Assembly (NCBI RefSeq): GCF_006352065.1 | Contig: NZ_CP040915.1 | Span: 3,286,001-3,350,000, forward strand | Origin: Georgenia yuyongxinii | GTDB taxonomy: Bacteria; Actinomycetota; Actinomycetes; Actinomycetales; Actinomycetaceae | Direction of reading: 5' to 3' | DNA length: 64,000 nucleotides | Shown here: piece after piece, positions 32,146 through 40,940 of the stretch | Layout: the number at the start of each line of letters is the position of its first letter | Position numbering within the stretch: the stretch's first letter is position 1 | The notes under the pieces: generated by a model | Database searches by the model: none | What the model was told of the DNA's origin: nothing | What the model saw: only the letters and a program-made list of their open reading frames with translations | Position numbers and translations under genes: made by a program

Positions 32146-33653
32146 GCACACTCCTCGAGGGACTCAGCTCCTTCACCGACCCGACCTTCCTGCTGTGCAT
32201 GGCTGTCGGCACCGTCCTGGGCCTGCTCGTCGGGTTCTTCCCCGGCGTCACCATGACCATGGCGGTGGCGCTGGCCAGCGGCTTCACCCTCTCGCTCGAG
32301 CCCGAGCAGGGCCTGGCCGTGATGCTGACCATCTACGTGGCCGGCCAGTTCGGCGACCGGATCCCGTCGATCCTGGTCAACACCCCGGGCACGCCGGCGT
32401 CGATCGCGACCACGCTCGATGGCTACCCGATGGCGAAGAACGGCCAGGCCGGGCTGGCGCTCGTGGTCTCGGCGCTGGTCACCACGGGCGCGCTGCTGGC
32501 GAGCATGCTGATGTTCATCCTCATCGCCCGGCCGGTGGCCACGTTCGCCCTGAAGTTCGGGCCCGCCGAGATGTTCGCCCTCGTCCTCTTCGGCCTGACG
32601 ATCATGATCTCGATCGCCTCGAAGTCGATCCTCAAGGGCCTGCTCGCCGGGCTCTTCGGCCTGATCATCGCGGTCATCGGCCGCGACCCCATCACCGGCG
32701 ACGCGCGGTTCACCTTCGGCTCCAACGACATGAGCTCCGGGCTGGAGTTCATCGCGGTCATCATCGGCCTGTTCGGCATCGCCGAGGTGCTCGACCAGAT
32801 GCTCACCCACCGCGCCACCAGCGTGCGGCCCATCTCGAGCCTGGGCCGCTGGTGGCCGAACAGACAAGAGCTCAAGGAAATCGCCAAGCCGACCGCGATC
32901 GGCACCGCCGTCGGCCTGGGCGTGGGCATCGTTCCGGCCGCGGGCGGCGACATCGCCGGCCTCGTCGGCTGGGACCGGGCCCGGGCGGCCTCGAAGCACC
33001 CGGAGAAGTTCGGCACCGGCTACATCGGCGGCGTCGCGGCCTCGGACAGCGCGTCCAGCGCCACGCTGGGCGGCGCGCTGACCACCACGATGGCGCTGGG
33101 TATCCCGGGCGACTCCGTCATGGCCGTGATGATCGGCTCGATGATCATCTGGGGCATCCAGCCCGGCCCGTCGATGTTCACCCAGCACCCGGACATGGTG
33201 GTGCTCATCGCGGCGATCATGATCATCGCGACCATCGTCACCGGCGGGCTGAGCCTGCTGCGGACCAAGGGCATGGTCAAGCTGCTCGACATGAAGCCGC
33301 AGTACCTGTGGGCGATCATCCTGATCTTCTGCATGGTGGGCACCTACGCCACCACGAACAACCTCTTCACCGTCGCCACGATGTTGGTGTTCGGGTTCAT
33401 CGGCCTGGCGCTCAAGCGGGCGGCCATCCCGGCCGGCCCGGTGGTGCTGGGCCTGCTGCTCGGTCCGCTCGCGGAGAGCAACCTGCGCCGCGCGCTGCTC
33501 ATCGGCGGCCCGGAGAGCCTGGTGGGCAGCCCCATCTCGATCGCGCTGCTCGGCCTCACCGTGGTCGTGCTGCTGAGCACGGTGCGTCGCGGCAGGAAGA
33601 AGCGTGGCGCGAAGCCGAGCGTGACGGCCGACCAGGACACCGTCTCGGTCTGA
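32142..33653 (+). CDS. tctA: Tripartite tricarboxylate transporter large membrane subunit (TctA)
   Basis: 503 aa with about 12 transmembrane segments. Family landmarks: LGLLVGFFPGVTMTMAVAL, GQFGDRIPSILVNTPGTPAS, IVPAAGGDIAGLVGWDRARA, ALGIPGDSVMAVMIG. It forms the secondary, ion-driven channel that takes substrate from TctC. The ATG overlaps the tctB stop. Confidence 0.92.
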   Translation: MSTLLEGLSSFTDPTFLLCMAVGTVLGLLVGFFPGVTMTMAVALASGFTLSLEPEQGLAVMLTIYVAGQFGDRIPSILVNTPGTPASIATTLDGYPMAKNGQAGLALVVSALVTTGALLASMLMFILIARPVATFALKFGPAEMFALVLFGLTIMISIASKSILKGLLAGLFGLIIAVIGRDPITGDARFTFGSNDMSSGLEFIAVIIGLFGIAEVLDQMLTHRATSVRPISSLGRWWPNRQELKEIAKPTAIGTAVGLGVGIVPAAGGDIAGLVGWDRARAASKHPEKFGTGYIGGVAASDSASSATLGGALTTTMALGIPGDSVMAVMIGSMIIWGIQPGPSMFTQHPDMVVLIAAIMIIATIVTGGLSLLRTKGMVKLLDMKPQYLWAIILIFCMVGTYATTNNLFTVATMLVFGFIGLALKRAAIPAGPVVLGLLLGPLAESNLRRALLIGGPESLVGSPISIALLGLTVVVLLSTVRRGRKKRGAKPSVTADQDTVSV

Positions 33654-33680
33654 GACGGGCACAGAACAGGAGCAGGAACC

Positions 33681-34643
33681 ATGGAGCAGTCGCAGGTGGT
33701 CGTCGTCGGCTCGGCCAACGCCGACCTCGTGCTCGACATCGATCACCGGCCCGCGCCTGGCGAGACGATCCTCGCCTCCGACGTCGTCACCACTCCCGGC
33801 GGGAAGGGCGCCAACCAGGCGGTCGCCGCCGGGAAGGTCGGCGGGCGCGTCGCGTTCCTCGGGTGCGTCGGCGACGACGACCACGGCCGTCTGCTGCGCG
33901 GCTCCCTCGAGGGCGCCGGGGTGGACGCGACCGGGCTGCGCACGGTGGCCGCGCCCACCGGGACGGCGATCATCTCGGTGACCCCCGACGGGGAGAACTC
34001 GATCATGGTCTCCCCCGGCGCCAACCGGCACGTCACCCCGGCGATGCTGACCGGGCTGCAGGACGTGTGGGCGTCCGCCGCGGTGGTCGTGCTGCAGCTG
34101 GAGATCCCGATGGAGAGCGTCGCCGCGGTGGCCGCCGGCGCCACCGGCCGGGTGGTCCTCAACGCGGCCCCGGCCGCTTCCCTGCCCGCCGAGGTCCTCG
34201 CCGTCGCCGATCCCCTGGTGGTGAATGAGTCCGAGGCCGAGTTCCTGCTCGCCGAGGCCGGGGCGGCCGACGGCGCGACCTCGCCCGACGGCGAAGGGGC
34301 ACCCGGCGGCGACTCCCTCGCCGCCCGGCTTCTCGCCCTGGGCCCTCGCTCGGTGATCCTGACCCTCGGCGCGGCCGGCTCTGTGATCGTGGAGCGGGCG
34401 CCCGACGGCGGAGCCCGCCCGCCGGTGTGGGTGCCGGCGCGCCGTGTCGCCGCGACCGACACCACGGGCGCGGGCGACGCGTTCGTCGGCGCCCTTGCCG
34501 TCCGTCTGGCCGCGGGCGCGTCCCTGACTGAGGCAGTCGAGCTGGCGACCGCCGTCGCAGCCGTCGCGGTCACCCGCCGCGGCGCTTCGACCTCCTCGCC
34601 GACTCTCGTGGAGGTCGAAGCGATGTTCGGCGCTGTCGTATGA
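33681..34643 (+). CDS. Ribokinase-family (PfkB) sugar kinase
   Basis: 320 aa. Ribokinase-type substrate motif TPGGKGANQAVAAGKVGG near residue 38 and the anion-hole/ATP motif DTTGAGDAFVGAL with its catalytic Asp are present. It matches ribokinase itself best, but related kinases phosphorylate 2-keto-3-deoxy sugar acids. As last gene of the Tct operon it probably phosphorylates a product or alternative substrate of the aldolase. A Glu/Ala/Gly-rich loop (about 195-215) is longer than usual. It starts 27 nt after tctA with AGGAG upstream. Confidence 0.85.
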   Translation: MEQSQVVVVGSANADLVLDIDHRPAPGETILASDVVTTPGGKGANQAVAAGKVGGRVAFLGCVGDDDHGRLLRGSLEGAGVDATGLRTVAAPTGTAIISVTPDGENSIMVSPGANRHVTPAMLTGLQDVWASAAVVVLQLEIPMESVAAVAAGATGRVVLNAAPAASLPAEVLAVADPLVVNESEAEFLLAEAGAADGATSPDGEGAPGGDSLAARLLALGPRSVILTLGAAGSVIVERAPDGGARPPVWVPARRVAATDTTGAGDAFVGALAVRLAAGASLTEAVELATAVAAVAVTRRGASTSSPTLVEVEAMFGAVV

Positions 34644-34665
34644 CGTCCGGCCTCTCGACCTTGCA

Positions 34666-34742
34666 GGTCAGCACATCTAGCTGGGGAGAGTTCATCCCTT
34701 GTCTGGCCAAATCTCCCCATATGTCGAGGCCATGTACTGACC
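34666..34742. other. Nested inverted repeats upstream of the LLM oxidoreductase
   Basis: Outer arms GGTCAGCACAT (34666-34676) and ATGTACTGACC (34732-34742) match at 10 of 11 positions. Inner arms GGGGAGA (34683-34689) and TCTCCCC (34712-34718) match fully. It lies between the ribokinase stop and the next start, and may be a terminator, operator or RNA structure. Confidence 0.5.
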
Positions 34743-34782
34743 AGCTTTCCCCTAAATACGGACACTCTGATAGACCAATGTC

Positions 34783-35718
34783 ATGACCACTATTCGCCCG
34801 CGGATGGGCGTGGTTCTCCCACGCGACCTTCCGTCTCCCCTCGTCCTCGAGTACGCCCGCACAGCCGAGCGGTTGGGCTTCGACGAGCTCTGGGTCGTGG
34901 AGGACCTTGGCTACCGCGGCGGACTGGTCCAGGCGACCGCGGTCCTGGGTGTCACCACCCGCATTCGAGTCGGCATCGGCATCCTCCCCGCCGCCGTCCG
35001 CAACGTCGCCTTCGCCGCCATGGAGATCGCCACGCTCGAACAGCTCTTTCCCGGCCGCACGGACGTCGGCATCGGCCACGGCATGCCCGGCTGGTTGCGT
35101 CAGGCCGGCTGCTGGCCGGAGCGGCCGCTGACGTTCCTCTCCGAGTACGTGACCGCGCTCCGGGCGCTGCTCGGCGGCGCCGAGGCCGGCGGCGTGCGTC
35201 TCGATCCCTCGGCGGTGCCCGCCGCCGTGCCGCCGTTGCTGCTCGGGGTACGTGGACCTCGGTCGCTCGCCCTGGCCGGCCAGATCGCGGACGGCACGAT
35301 CCTGGCCGAGCCCGTCACACCGGAGTACACGGCGGCCGCGCTGGAATCGATCGCACCCACGGGCGAGCACAGTGTGGTGACGTACAACATCGGCGCCGTC
35401 GACGACGACCCGCACGCGGCGGTGGAGGCGGTGCGCCCCGGCCTGGAGTGGATCGGCGAGGCGGACTGGGCCCCCCACCTGGCGCCGCTGCCCTTCGCCG
35501 AGGAGTTCGCCGCACTGAGGGCCCGGTGCTCCACGCGGGAGGAGTTCGTCGCGCGGATGCCCGAGGAGTGGGTCCGCTTGCTCGCCCTGGCCGGTACTCC
35601 CGAGCAGGTGCGCGACCGGATCGACGAGCTCGGCCGCGCGGGCGTGACCTCGAGCCTGTTCATCCCCGCCGGTCCCGACCCCATGGCCGCGCTCACCCGC
35701 CTAGCAGCTGTGCTGTGA
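34783..35718 (+). CDS. LLM-class flavin-dependent oxidoreductase
   Basis: 311 aa, luciferase-like TIM barrel. It starts RPRMGVVLPRDLPSPLVLEY, with GFDELWVVEDLGYRGG, IRVGIGILPAAVRN and RTDVGIGHGMPGW in the expected positions for F420/FMN-using oxidoreductases. The substrate is unknown; many actinobacterial members use F420. The ATG at 34783 has only a poor -10-like TAGACC 6 nt upstream. It appears separate from the Tct operon. Confidence 0.85.
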   Translation: MTTIRPRMGVVLPRDLPSPLVLEYARTAERLGFDELWVVEDLGYRGGLVQATAVLGVTTRIRVGIGILPAAVRNVAFAAMEIATLEQLFPGRTDVGIGHGMPGWLRQAGCWPERPLTFLSEYVTALRALLGGAEAGGVRLDPSAVPAAVPPLLLGVRGPRSLALAGQIADGTILAEPVTPEYTAAALESIAPTGEHSVVTYNIGAVDDDPHAAVEAVRPGLEWIGEADWAPHLAPLPFAEEFAALRARCSTREEFVARMPEEWVRLLALAGTPEQVRDRIDELGRAGVTSSLFIPAGPDPMAALTRLAAVL

Positions 35719-35827
35719 CCACGCGCGACACCGGGTATTGAGGACCGGAGGGGTTCGCCCGGCACCTCCGGCGCGGGGTCACCGCCTTCGCGACCGCCAC
35801 GAGATCACGCGACGAACCTGAGGCGAC

Positions 35828-35858
35828 GGGGCGGCTCTCCTCGAAGGAGAGCCGCCCC
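35828..35858. terminator. Bidirectional terminator between convergent genes
   Basis: GGGGCGGCTCTCCT and AGGAGAGCCGCCCC form a perfect 14-bp stem with loop CGA, between the LLM gene (ends 35718) and the aminotransferase gene (ends 35903, minus). A second GC-rich hairpin (CGCGCCGC/GCGGCGCG, about 35870-35891) follows. Confidence 0.8.
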
Positions 35859-35902
35859 GGGCCCATGGCCGCGCCGCTTCGGTCGCGGCGCGCGAGGAGG
35901 TC

Positions 35903-37270
35903 CTACGACGCCGTGACGACTGCCCCGGATGTGGTGTGCGCGTCCGCCAGGCTCAGCACCTCGTCGAGGATCGCCAGCCCGTCCTCCAGCTCCGCCTCGC
36001 TGATGGTGCACGGTGGGACCACGTGGATGCGGTGGTAGTTGTTGAACAGCAGCAGCCCGGCCTTCTTGGCCGCACCCAGCAGCTCGCCCATCGCCGGCGA
36101 CGACCCGCCGTACGGGGCCAGCGGCTCCTTGGTGTCGCGGTCCACCACGAGGTCGAGCGCCCAGAAGACGCCCAGGCCGCGCACCTCGCCGATGACCGGG
36201 TGCCGCTCGGCCATCTCCCGCAGGCGCGGGCCGATGACACGCTCCCCCATCTCGGCGGCGTGCTCGACGATGCCCTCTTCCGCCATCGCCTCGATGGTGC
36301 CGACCGCGGCGGCGCAGGCGAGCGGGTGGCCCGAGTAGGTCAGCCCGCCTGGGTAGACCCGCTCGTCGAACGTCGTGGCGATCGCGTCGGAGATGATCAC
36401 CCCGCCGAGCGGGACGTACCCGGAGTTCACGCCCTTGGCGAAGGTGATGAGGTCGGGCGTCACGTCGTAGTGGTCGACGGCGAACCAGGCCCCGGTGCGC
36501 CCGAACCCGGACATGACCTCGTCGGCGATGAACATGATGCCGTGGCGGTCGCACAGCTCGCGCACGCCGGCGAGATAGCCCGGCGGCGGGGGCATGATGC
36601 CGGCGGTGCCGGGGATGGTCTCGAGGATGATCGCCGCGATGGTGCCCGGGCCCTCGAACGCGATGATCTGCTCGAGGTGCTCCAGCGCCCGCGCCGACTC
36701 CTCCGCCTCGGTGGTGGCGTGGAACGGCGACCGGTACAGGAACGGGCCGAAGAAGTGCACGAACCCGGCGTTGCCGAACTCGTTGGGCCAGCGGCGCGGG
36801 TCGCCGGTGAGGTTGATCGCCGTCGTCGTGGCGCCGTGGTAGCTGCGGTAGGTGGACAGCACCTTCTGCCGGCCGGTGTGCAGGCGCGCCATGCGCACGG
36901 CGTTCTCCACCGCCTCGGCGCCGCCGTTGGTGAAGAACACCTTGTTCAGGCCCTCCGGGGCGCGCTCGACGATGAGGCGGGCGGCCTCGGAGCGGGCGTC
37001 GTTGGCGTAGGACGGGCTGATCGTGCACAGCTTGTCCGCCTGCGCCTTGATGGCCGCGACCACCTTGGGGTGCTGGTGACCGATGTTGGTGTTGACGAGC
37101 TGGGAGGAGAAGTCGAGGTACTTGTTCCCGTCGCCGTCCCAGACGTAGGAGCCCTCGGCGCGGGTGACGACCATGGGGTCGAGCGCGCCCTGGGCGGACC
37201 AGGAGTGGAAGACGTGGGCGCGGTCGAGCTCGTAGGCGCGCTTCGCAGCGGGGTCGGTGGGTGCGGGCAC
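35903..37270 (-). CDS. Class III PLP aminotransferase (omega-amino acid type)
   Basis: 455 aa. Class III hallmarks: GSYVWDGDGNKYLDFSSQLV, FFTNGGAEAVENAVRMAR, SYHGATT, IMFIADEVMSGFGRTG and the PLP Lys in LITFAKGVNSGYVPLGG. The next gene upstream in the same operon is methylmalonate-semialdehyde dehydrogenase. Together they would convert an omega-amino acid (beta-alanine, beta-aminoisobutyrate or similar) to the semialdehyde and then to an acyl-CoA. AGGAG lies upstream of the GTG at 37270. A PucR-family regulator diverges from the operon. Confidence 0.88.
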   Translation of the reverse strand: MPAPTDPAAKRAYELDRAHVFHSWSAQGALDPMVVTRAEGSYVWDGDGNKYLDFSSQLVNTNIGHQHPKVVAAIKAQADKLCTISPSYANDARSEAARLIVERAPEGLNKVFFTNGGAEAVENAVRMARLHTGRQKVLSTYRSYHGATTTAINLTGDPRRWPNEFGNAGFVHFFGPFLYRSPFHATTEAEESARALEHLEQIIAFEGPGTIAAIILETIPGTAGIMPPPPGYLAGVRELCDRHGIMFIADEVMSGFGRTGAWFAVDHYDVTPDLITFAKGVNSGYVPLGGVIISDAIATTFDERVYPGGLTYSGHPLACAAAVGTIEAMAEEGIVEHAAEMGERVIGPRLREMAERHPVIGEVRGLGVFWALDLVVDRDTKEPLAPYGGSSPAMGELLGAAKKAGLLLFNNYHRIHVVPPCTISEAELEDGLAILDEVLSLADAHTTSGAVVTAS

Positions 37271-37296
37271 GGTGGGTGTCTCCTTGATCGCCGTCG

Positions 37297-38823
37297 TCAG
37301 TGGTTCTGCGGGAAGCCGAGGTTGATACCGCCGTGGCTGGGGTCGAGCCAGCGCTCGGTGATGGCCTTGGTGCGGGTGAAGAAGCGCACGCCGTCGACGC
37401 CGTAGGCGTGGGTGTCGCCGAACAGCGAGTTCTTCCACCCGCCGAATGAGTAGTAGGCCACCGGCACGGGGATCGGCACGTTGATGCCGACCATACCGAC
37501 CTCCACCTCCGTCCGGAACTTCCGCGCCGCGCCGCCGTCGTTGGTGAAGATCGCGGTGCCGTTGCCGTAGGGGTTGGAGTTGATGAGCTCGAGCGCCTCC
37601 TCGTAGGTCTCCACCCGCAGCACCGACAGCACGGGGCCGAAGATCTCGTCGGTGTAGACGCTCATGTCCGGGGTGACGTGGTCGAGCAGGGTGGGGCCGA
37701 GCCAGAAGCCGCCGGCGGCGCCGTCGGGCTGGACGTCGCGGCCGTCGACGACGACGGTGGCGCCGTCGCTCTCGCCGGCGTCGATGTAGCCGGCGACCTT
37801 GTCTCTGTGCGGCTTGGTGACCAGCGGGCCCATGTCGCAGTTGCGGCGGCCGTCGCCGATCTTCAGGCCGTGGCTGCGCTCGGCGATCTTGGCGACCAGG
37901 TCGTCGGCGACCGGGCCGACGGCGACGAGGGCGGAGATAGCCATGCACCGCTCGCCGGCGGAGCCGAAGCCGGCGTTGACGGCGGAGTCGGCGGCGAGGT
38001 CGAGGTCGGCGTCGGGCAGGACGACCATGTGGTTCTTCGCACCGCCGAGGGCCTGCACGCGCTTGCCGTGGGCGGTGGCAGTCTCGTAGACGTACTTCGC
38101 GATCGGGGTGGAGCCGACGAAGGAGACGGCCTTGATGTCCTTGTGGGTGAGGAGGGCGTCGACGGCGACCTTGTCGCCCTGGACCACGTTGAAGACCCCG
38201 GCGGGCAAGCCGGCCTCGGCGAGGAGCTCGGCCATCCACAAGGAGGCGGAGGGATCCTTCTCGCTGGGCTTGAGGACCACGGTGTTACCGGCGGCGATGG
38301 CCATCGGGAAGAACCACATCGGGACCATGGCCGGGAAGTTGAACGGGGAGATCACCGCGACCGGGCCGAGCGGCTGGCGCACGGAGTACACGTCCACGTT
38401 GGTGGAGGCGTTCTCGGACATCTCGCCCTTGACCAGGTGGGCGATGCCGCAGGCGACCTCCACGACCTCCAGGCCGCGGGAGATCTCGCCGAGTGCGTCG
38501 GAGAGGACCTTGCCGTGCTCGGCGGTGATGATCTCGGCGAGCTCGTTCTTGCGGGCGTTGAGCAGCTCGCGGAAGGCGAAGAGGACCTGGGTGCGCTTGG
38601 TCAGCGAGGTGTCGCGCCAGGCGGGGAAGGCGGCTTTCGCGGAGGCGACGGCGGCCGCGACGTCCTGCTCGTCCGCGAAGGCCACCAGGGAGCTGACCTC
38701 GCCGGTGGCGGGGTTGAACACCTCGCCGGTGCGGGTGGAGGTGCCGGCGTAGGGCTTGCCGTCGAGCCAGTGCGAGGCGGGGGCTGTGGTGGTGCTCGTG
38801 GTGGTGGTCTGCGTGGTGGTCAT
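37297..38823 (-). CDS. mmsA: CoA-acylating methylmalonate-semialdehyde dehydrogenase
   Basis: 508 aa. It aligns by motif with MmsA: FNPATGEVSSLVAFADEQDV, PLGPVAVISPFNFPAMVPMW, the catalytic Cys in FGSAGERCMAISALVAVG and IFGPVLSVLRVETYEEAL. The enzyme oxidises malonate or methylmalonate semialdehyde to acetyl- or propionyl-CoA. GGGGA supports the ATG at 38823; an ATG at 38847 is in frame. The N-terminus is a Thr-rich stretch (TTTTSTTT). It is first in the operon with the aminotransferase. Confidence 0.9.
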   Translation of the reverse strand: MTTTQTTTTSTTTAPASHWLDGKPYAGTSTRTGEVFNPATGEVSSLVAFADEQDVAAAVASAKAAFPAWRDTSLTKRTQVLFAFRELLNARKNELAEIITAEHGKVLSDALGEISRGLEVVEVACGIAHLVKGEMSENASTNVDVYSVRQPLGPVAVISPFNFPAMVPMWFFPMAIAAGNTVVLKPSEKDPSASLWMAELLAEAGLPAGVFNVVQGDKVAVDALLTHKDIKAVSFVGSTPIAKYVYETATAHGKRVQALGGAKNHMVVLPDADLDLAADSAVNAGFGSAGERCMAISALVAVGPVADDLVAKIAERSHGLKIGDGRRNCDMGPLVTKPHRDKVAGYIDAGESDGATVVVDGRDVQPDGAAGGFWLGPTLLDHVTPDMSVYTDEIFGPVLSVLRVETYEEALELINSNPYGNGTAIFTNDGGAARKFRTEVEVGMVGINVPIPVPVAYYSFGGWKNSLFGDTHAYGVDGVRFFTRTKAITERWLDPSHGGINLGFPQNH

Positions 38824-38854
38824 GGGTTCCCCTTCATGTGCGTTCATGTGCGCG

Positions 38855-38933
38855 AGATGTCAAGTTCTCCGCGAGATGTCATCTTCTGCGCGCCACGTGC
38901 GCGCGAGATGTCATCTTCTCGGCGAGATGTCAT
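38855..38933. repeat. Dispersed 28-bp element, two copies, upstream of pucR
   Basis: Copies at 38855-38882 (25/28 to consensus) and 38906-38933 (26/28), same orientation. The consensus is AGATGTCATCTTCTCCGCG followed by ACATGTCAT, itself a direct repeat of ATGTCAT 19 nt apart. Between the copies is a further partial unit. The element lies in the 187-bp divergent gap between mmsA and pucR. Confidence 0.85.
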
Positions 38934-38996
38934 CAGTCTGTGCCGCTGTGGTCGCGCGGACCAGAGGCAATGTGTCCGCGTTCACTACGAGATCCG

Positions 38997-39002
38997 TACA
39001 CT
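38997..39002 (+). promoter_or_regulatory. -10 element (TACACT) of pucR
   Basis: TACACT lies 8 nt before the ATG at 39011 and there is no Shine-Dalgarno, so the message is probably leaderless. Confidence 0.5.
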
Positions 39003-39010
39003 CTGTCTCC

Positions 39011-40732
39011 ATGCCGATGACAGTGGGCCAGGTGCTGGCCACGCCGGCCGTCCAGGCCGGCCATCCCGAGCTGCTCAGCGCCGCCGACCAGCTCGACCGG
39101 CCGGTGCGCTGGGTGCACGTGTTCGAGGGCTCGGACCCCGGCGCGCTGCTCTCCGGCGGGGAGCTGCTGCTCACCACGCTGCTGGCCCTGCCGGATGATC
39201 CAGGCAAGCAGCGGCGGTACGTGCGCGCAGTGGCCGGCGCCGGGGCGGCGGCGCTGGTGGTCGAGCTCGGCCGGCGCTTCGCCCGGGTGCCGGGCGTGAT
39301 GGTGGACGAGGCCGCCGCGGCGTCGCTGCCCGTCGTGGCCCTGCACAAGGTGGTCAAGTTCGTCACCATCACCGAGGCGGTGCACGCGCAGATCGTCGAC
39401 GAGCAGCACGACCTGCTCACCTTCGCCCGACGGGTGCACGAGGTCTTCACGGAGACCGCCGTCGAGGGCGCCGACGCGCAGGCGATCGTCGAGCGGACCG
39501 CGGCGATGGCGGGCTGCGCCGTCGTCCTGGAGGACCTCGCCCACGAGGTGATGGCCCACGCCGGGGCGGGTGCCCGCGTGCTGCGGGACTGGACGGCGCG
39601 CTCGCGCGTGGTGGCCGGGTCGGGGACGCGGGAGGTGCCCGAGCACGGGTGGCTGGTCACCGACGTGGGGTCGCGGCAGGGCGTGTGGGCGCGGCTGCTC
39701 CTCGCGGGCTCCCCCGATGTACCGCCCGCGGCGGCGCGCATGCTGGTGGAGCGGGCAGCGCAGGCGCTCGCCGTCGCTCGCCTCATGGAGCGGGACGTGG
39801 CGGCGCTGCGCGCCCGGGCGCTGAACCGGTTCCTCACCGGCCTTGTGAGCGCCGGGTCTGGCGACGAGGAGGACCTGCGTGCGGCGGCCGAGGTGCTGGG
39901 CCTGGCGCGGGCGTCACGGTTCCTGGCGGTGTGCGTCGCCCCCACCCTCCCGACCGACGAGATGTCATCTTCTCCGCGACATGTCATGACGTCTCGCGGA
40001 GAAGATGACATGTCACGGAAGGGGGGTGGGGCGGCCGATCACGATCCGCTCGATGGCCAGCGGCGGGAACAGGCGCTCGCCGACGCGGTCGCCACCGCGG
40101 CGGCAACTGCGGGGCTGTCGGCGCTGACCGGACCGCTCGAGGACGGCGTCGTCGGGCTGGTGGTGGCACTGACCGAGAAGCTCACGGGTGCCGGCGCGCT
40201 CGACCGCCTGACCGCTGCGCTCAAGCCGTCGCGCACGCGCGGCCATGTGGTCGCCACCGCCCGCGAGCGCGACCGCCTCGTCCAGGCCGGCGCGGACCTG
40301 CCGGAGGCCAGCTACGTGGCCCGCGCCGCGGCGCTCATGCCGGCACCGCACCGCCAGGACTACTACCGCATCACCGATATTCGCCTCCGTGGTCTGCTCA
40401 TGCTGCTGGCCGACGACTCCCGGCTCACAGCCTTCGCCGAGCGTGAGCTGGCCCCGCTCCTCGTGCACGACGACCGCCACAGCACCGCTCTCGTCCCTTT
40501 GCTGCGGGAGTACCTCGCGGCGGGCGGGAACGTCGCCGGCCTGGCGCGGACCTCGCACCTGAGCCGGCAAGCGCTCTACGCACGGCTGCACACCATCGAA
40601 CGAGTGCTCGGCGCCGACCTGGGGGACGCCGAGACGCGCACCAGCCTGCACGTCGCGCTGCTGACCAAAGAGGTCGGCGCGCGTGGGGCAGGGAGCCCTC
40701 CACCGCCCGCGCGGGATCCAGCCGTGGACTGA
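39011..40732 (+). CDS. PucR family transcriptional regulator, with a repeat element inside the gene
   Basis: 573 aa. The N-terminal purine-catabolism (PUR) domain spans about residues 1-125 (LDRPVRWVHVFEGSDPGALL). A middle GGDEF-like region follows, and a C-terminal PucR helix-turn-helix is at about 500-560 (YLAAGGNVAGLARTSHLSRQ). It is divergent from the aminotransferase/mmsA operon, so a regulator of amine or pyrimidine breakdown is likely. Residues ~317-335 (EMSSSPRHVM, then TSRGEDDMS) are encoded by an inverted pair of the dispersed 28-bp element. The frame is kept and the insert falls in a linker. Confidence 0.85.
   Translation: MPMTVGQVLATPAVQAGHPELLSAADQLDRPVRWVHVFEGSDPGALLSGGELLLTTLLALPDDPGKQRRYVRAVAGAGAAALVVELGRRFARVPGVMVDEAAAASLPVVALHKVVKFVTITEAVHAQIVDEQHDLLTFARRVHEVFTETAVEGADAQAIVERTAAMAGCAVVLEDLAHEVMAHAGAGARVLRDWTARSRVVAGSGTREVPEHGWLVTDVGSRQGVWARLLLAGSPDVPPAAARMLVERAAQALAVARLMERDVAALRARALNRFLTGLVSAGSGDEEDLRAAAEVLGLARASRFLAVCVAPTLPTDEMSSSPRHVMTSRGEDDMSRKGGGAADHDPLDGQRREQALADAVATAAATAGLSALTGPLEDGVVGLVVALTEKLTGAGALDRLTAALKPSRTRGHVVATARERDRLVQAGADLPEASYVARAAALMPAPHRQDYYRITDIRLRGLLMLLADDSRLTAFAERELAPLLVHDDRHSTALVPLLREYLAAGGNVAGLARTSHLSRQALYARLHTIERVLGADLGDAETRTSLHVALLTKEVGARGAGSPPPPARDPAVD
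39960..40013. repeat. Inverted pair of the dispersed 28-bp element inside pucR
   Basis: Copy 39960-39987 defines the consensus. Copy 39986-40013 is inverted (25/28). Arms 39962-39979 and 39994-40011 pair perfectly over 18 bp around a 14-nt loop. Both lie in the pucR reading frame without a stop. Confidence 0.92.
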
Positions 40733-40940
40733 GTGACCGTCCGGCGCAGCGCGTTGGCGGACCTCGCTCCCGAAAGCCCCGGCAGTCACAGCAGTCACGC
40801 CCGGGTGGGATGCGGCTACGTGGGTGGTGTCAGCGTCGCTGACGTCGGTTCAGCGTGGCCGATCCAGCGTCAGATGGGCATCGGCCCGAGTCGAGCGGGA
40901 CGCCGACGGGTCTACGAGAGGGCCGATGTGCGCTCGACCA

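Noticed and set aside
32106-34031. 641-residue minus-strand open frame opposite tctA
   Set aside because: Antisense shadow; tctA has clear family motifs and 4-nt overlap with tctB.
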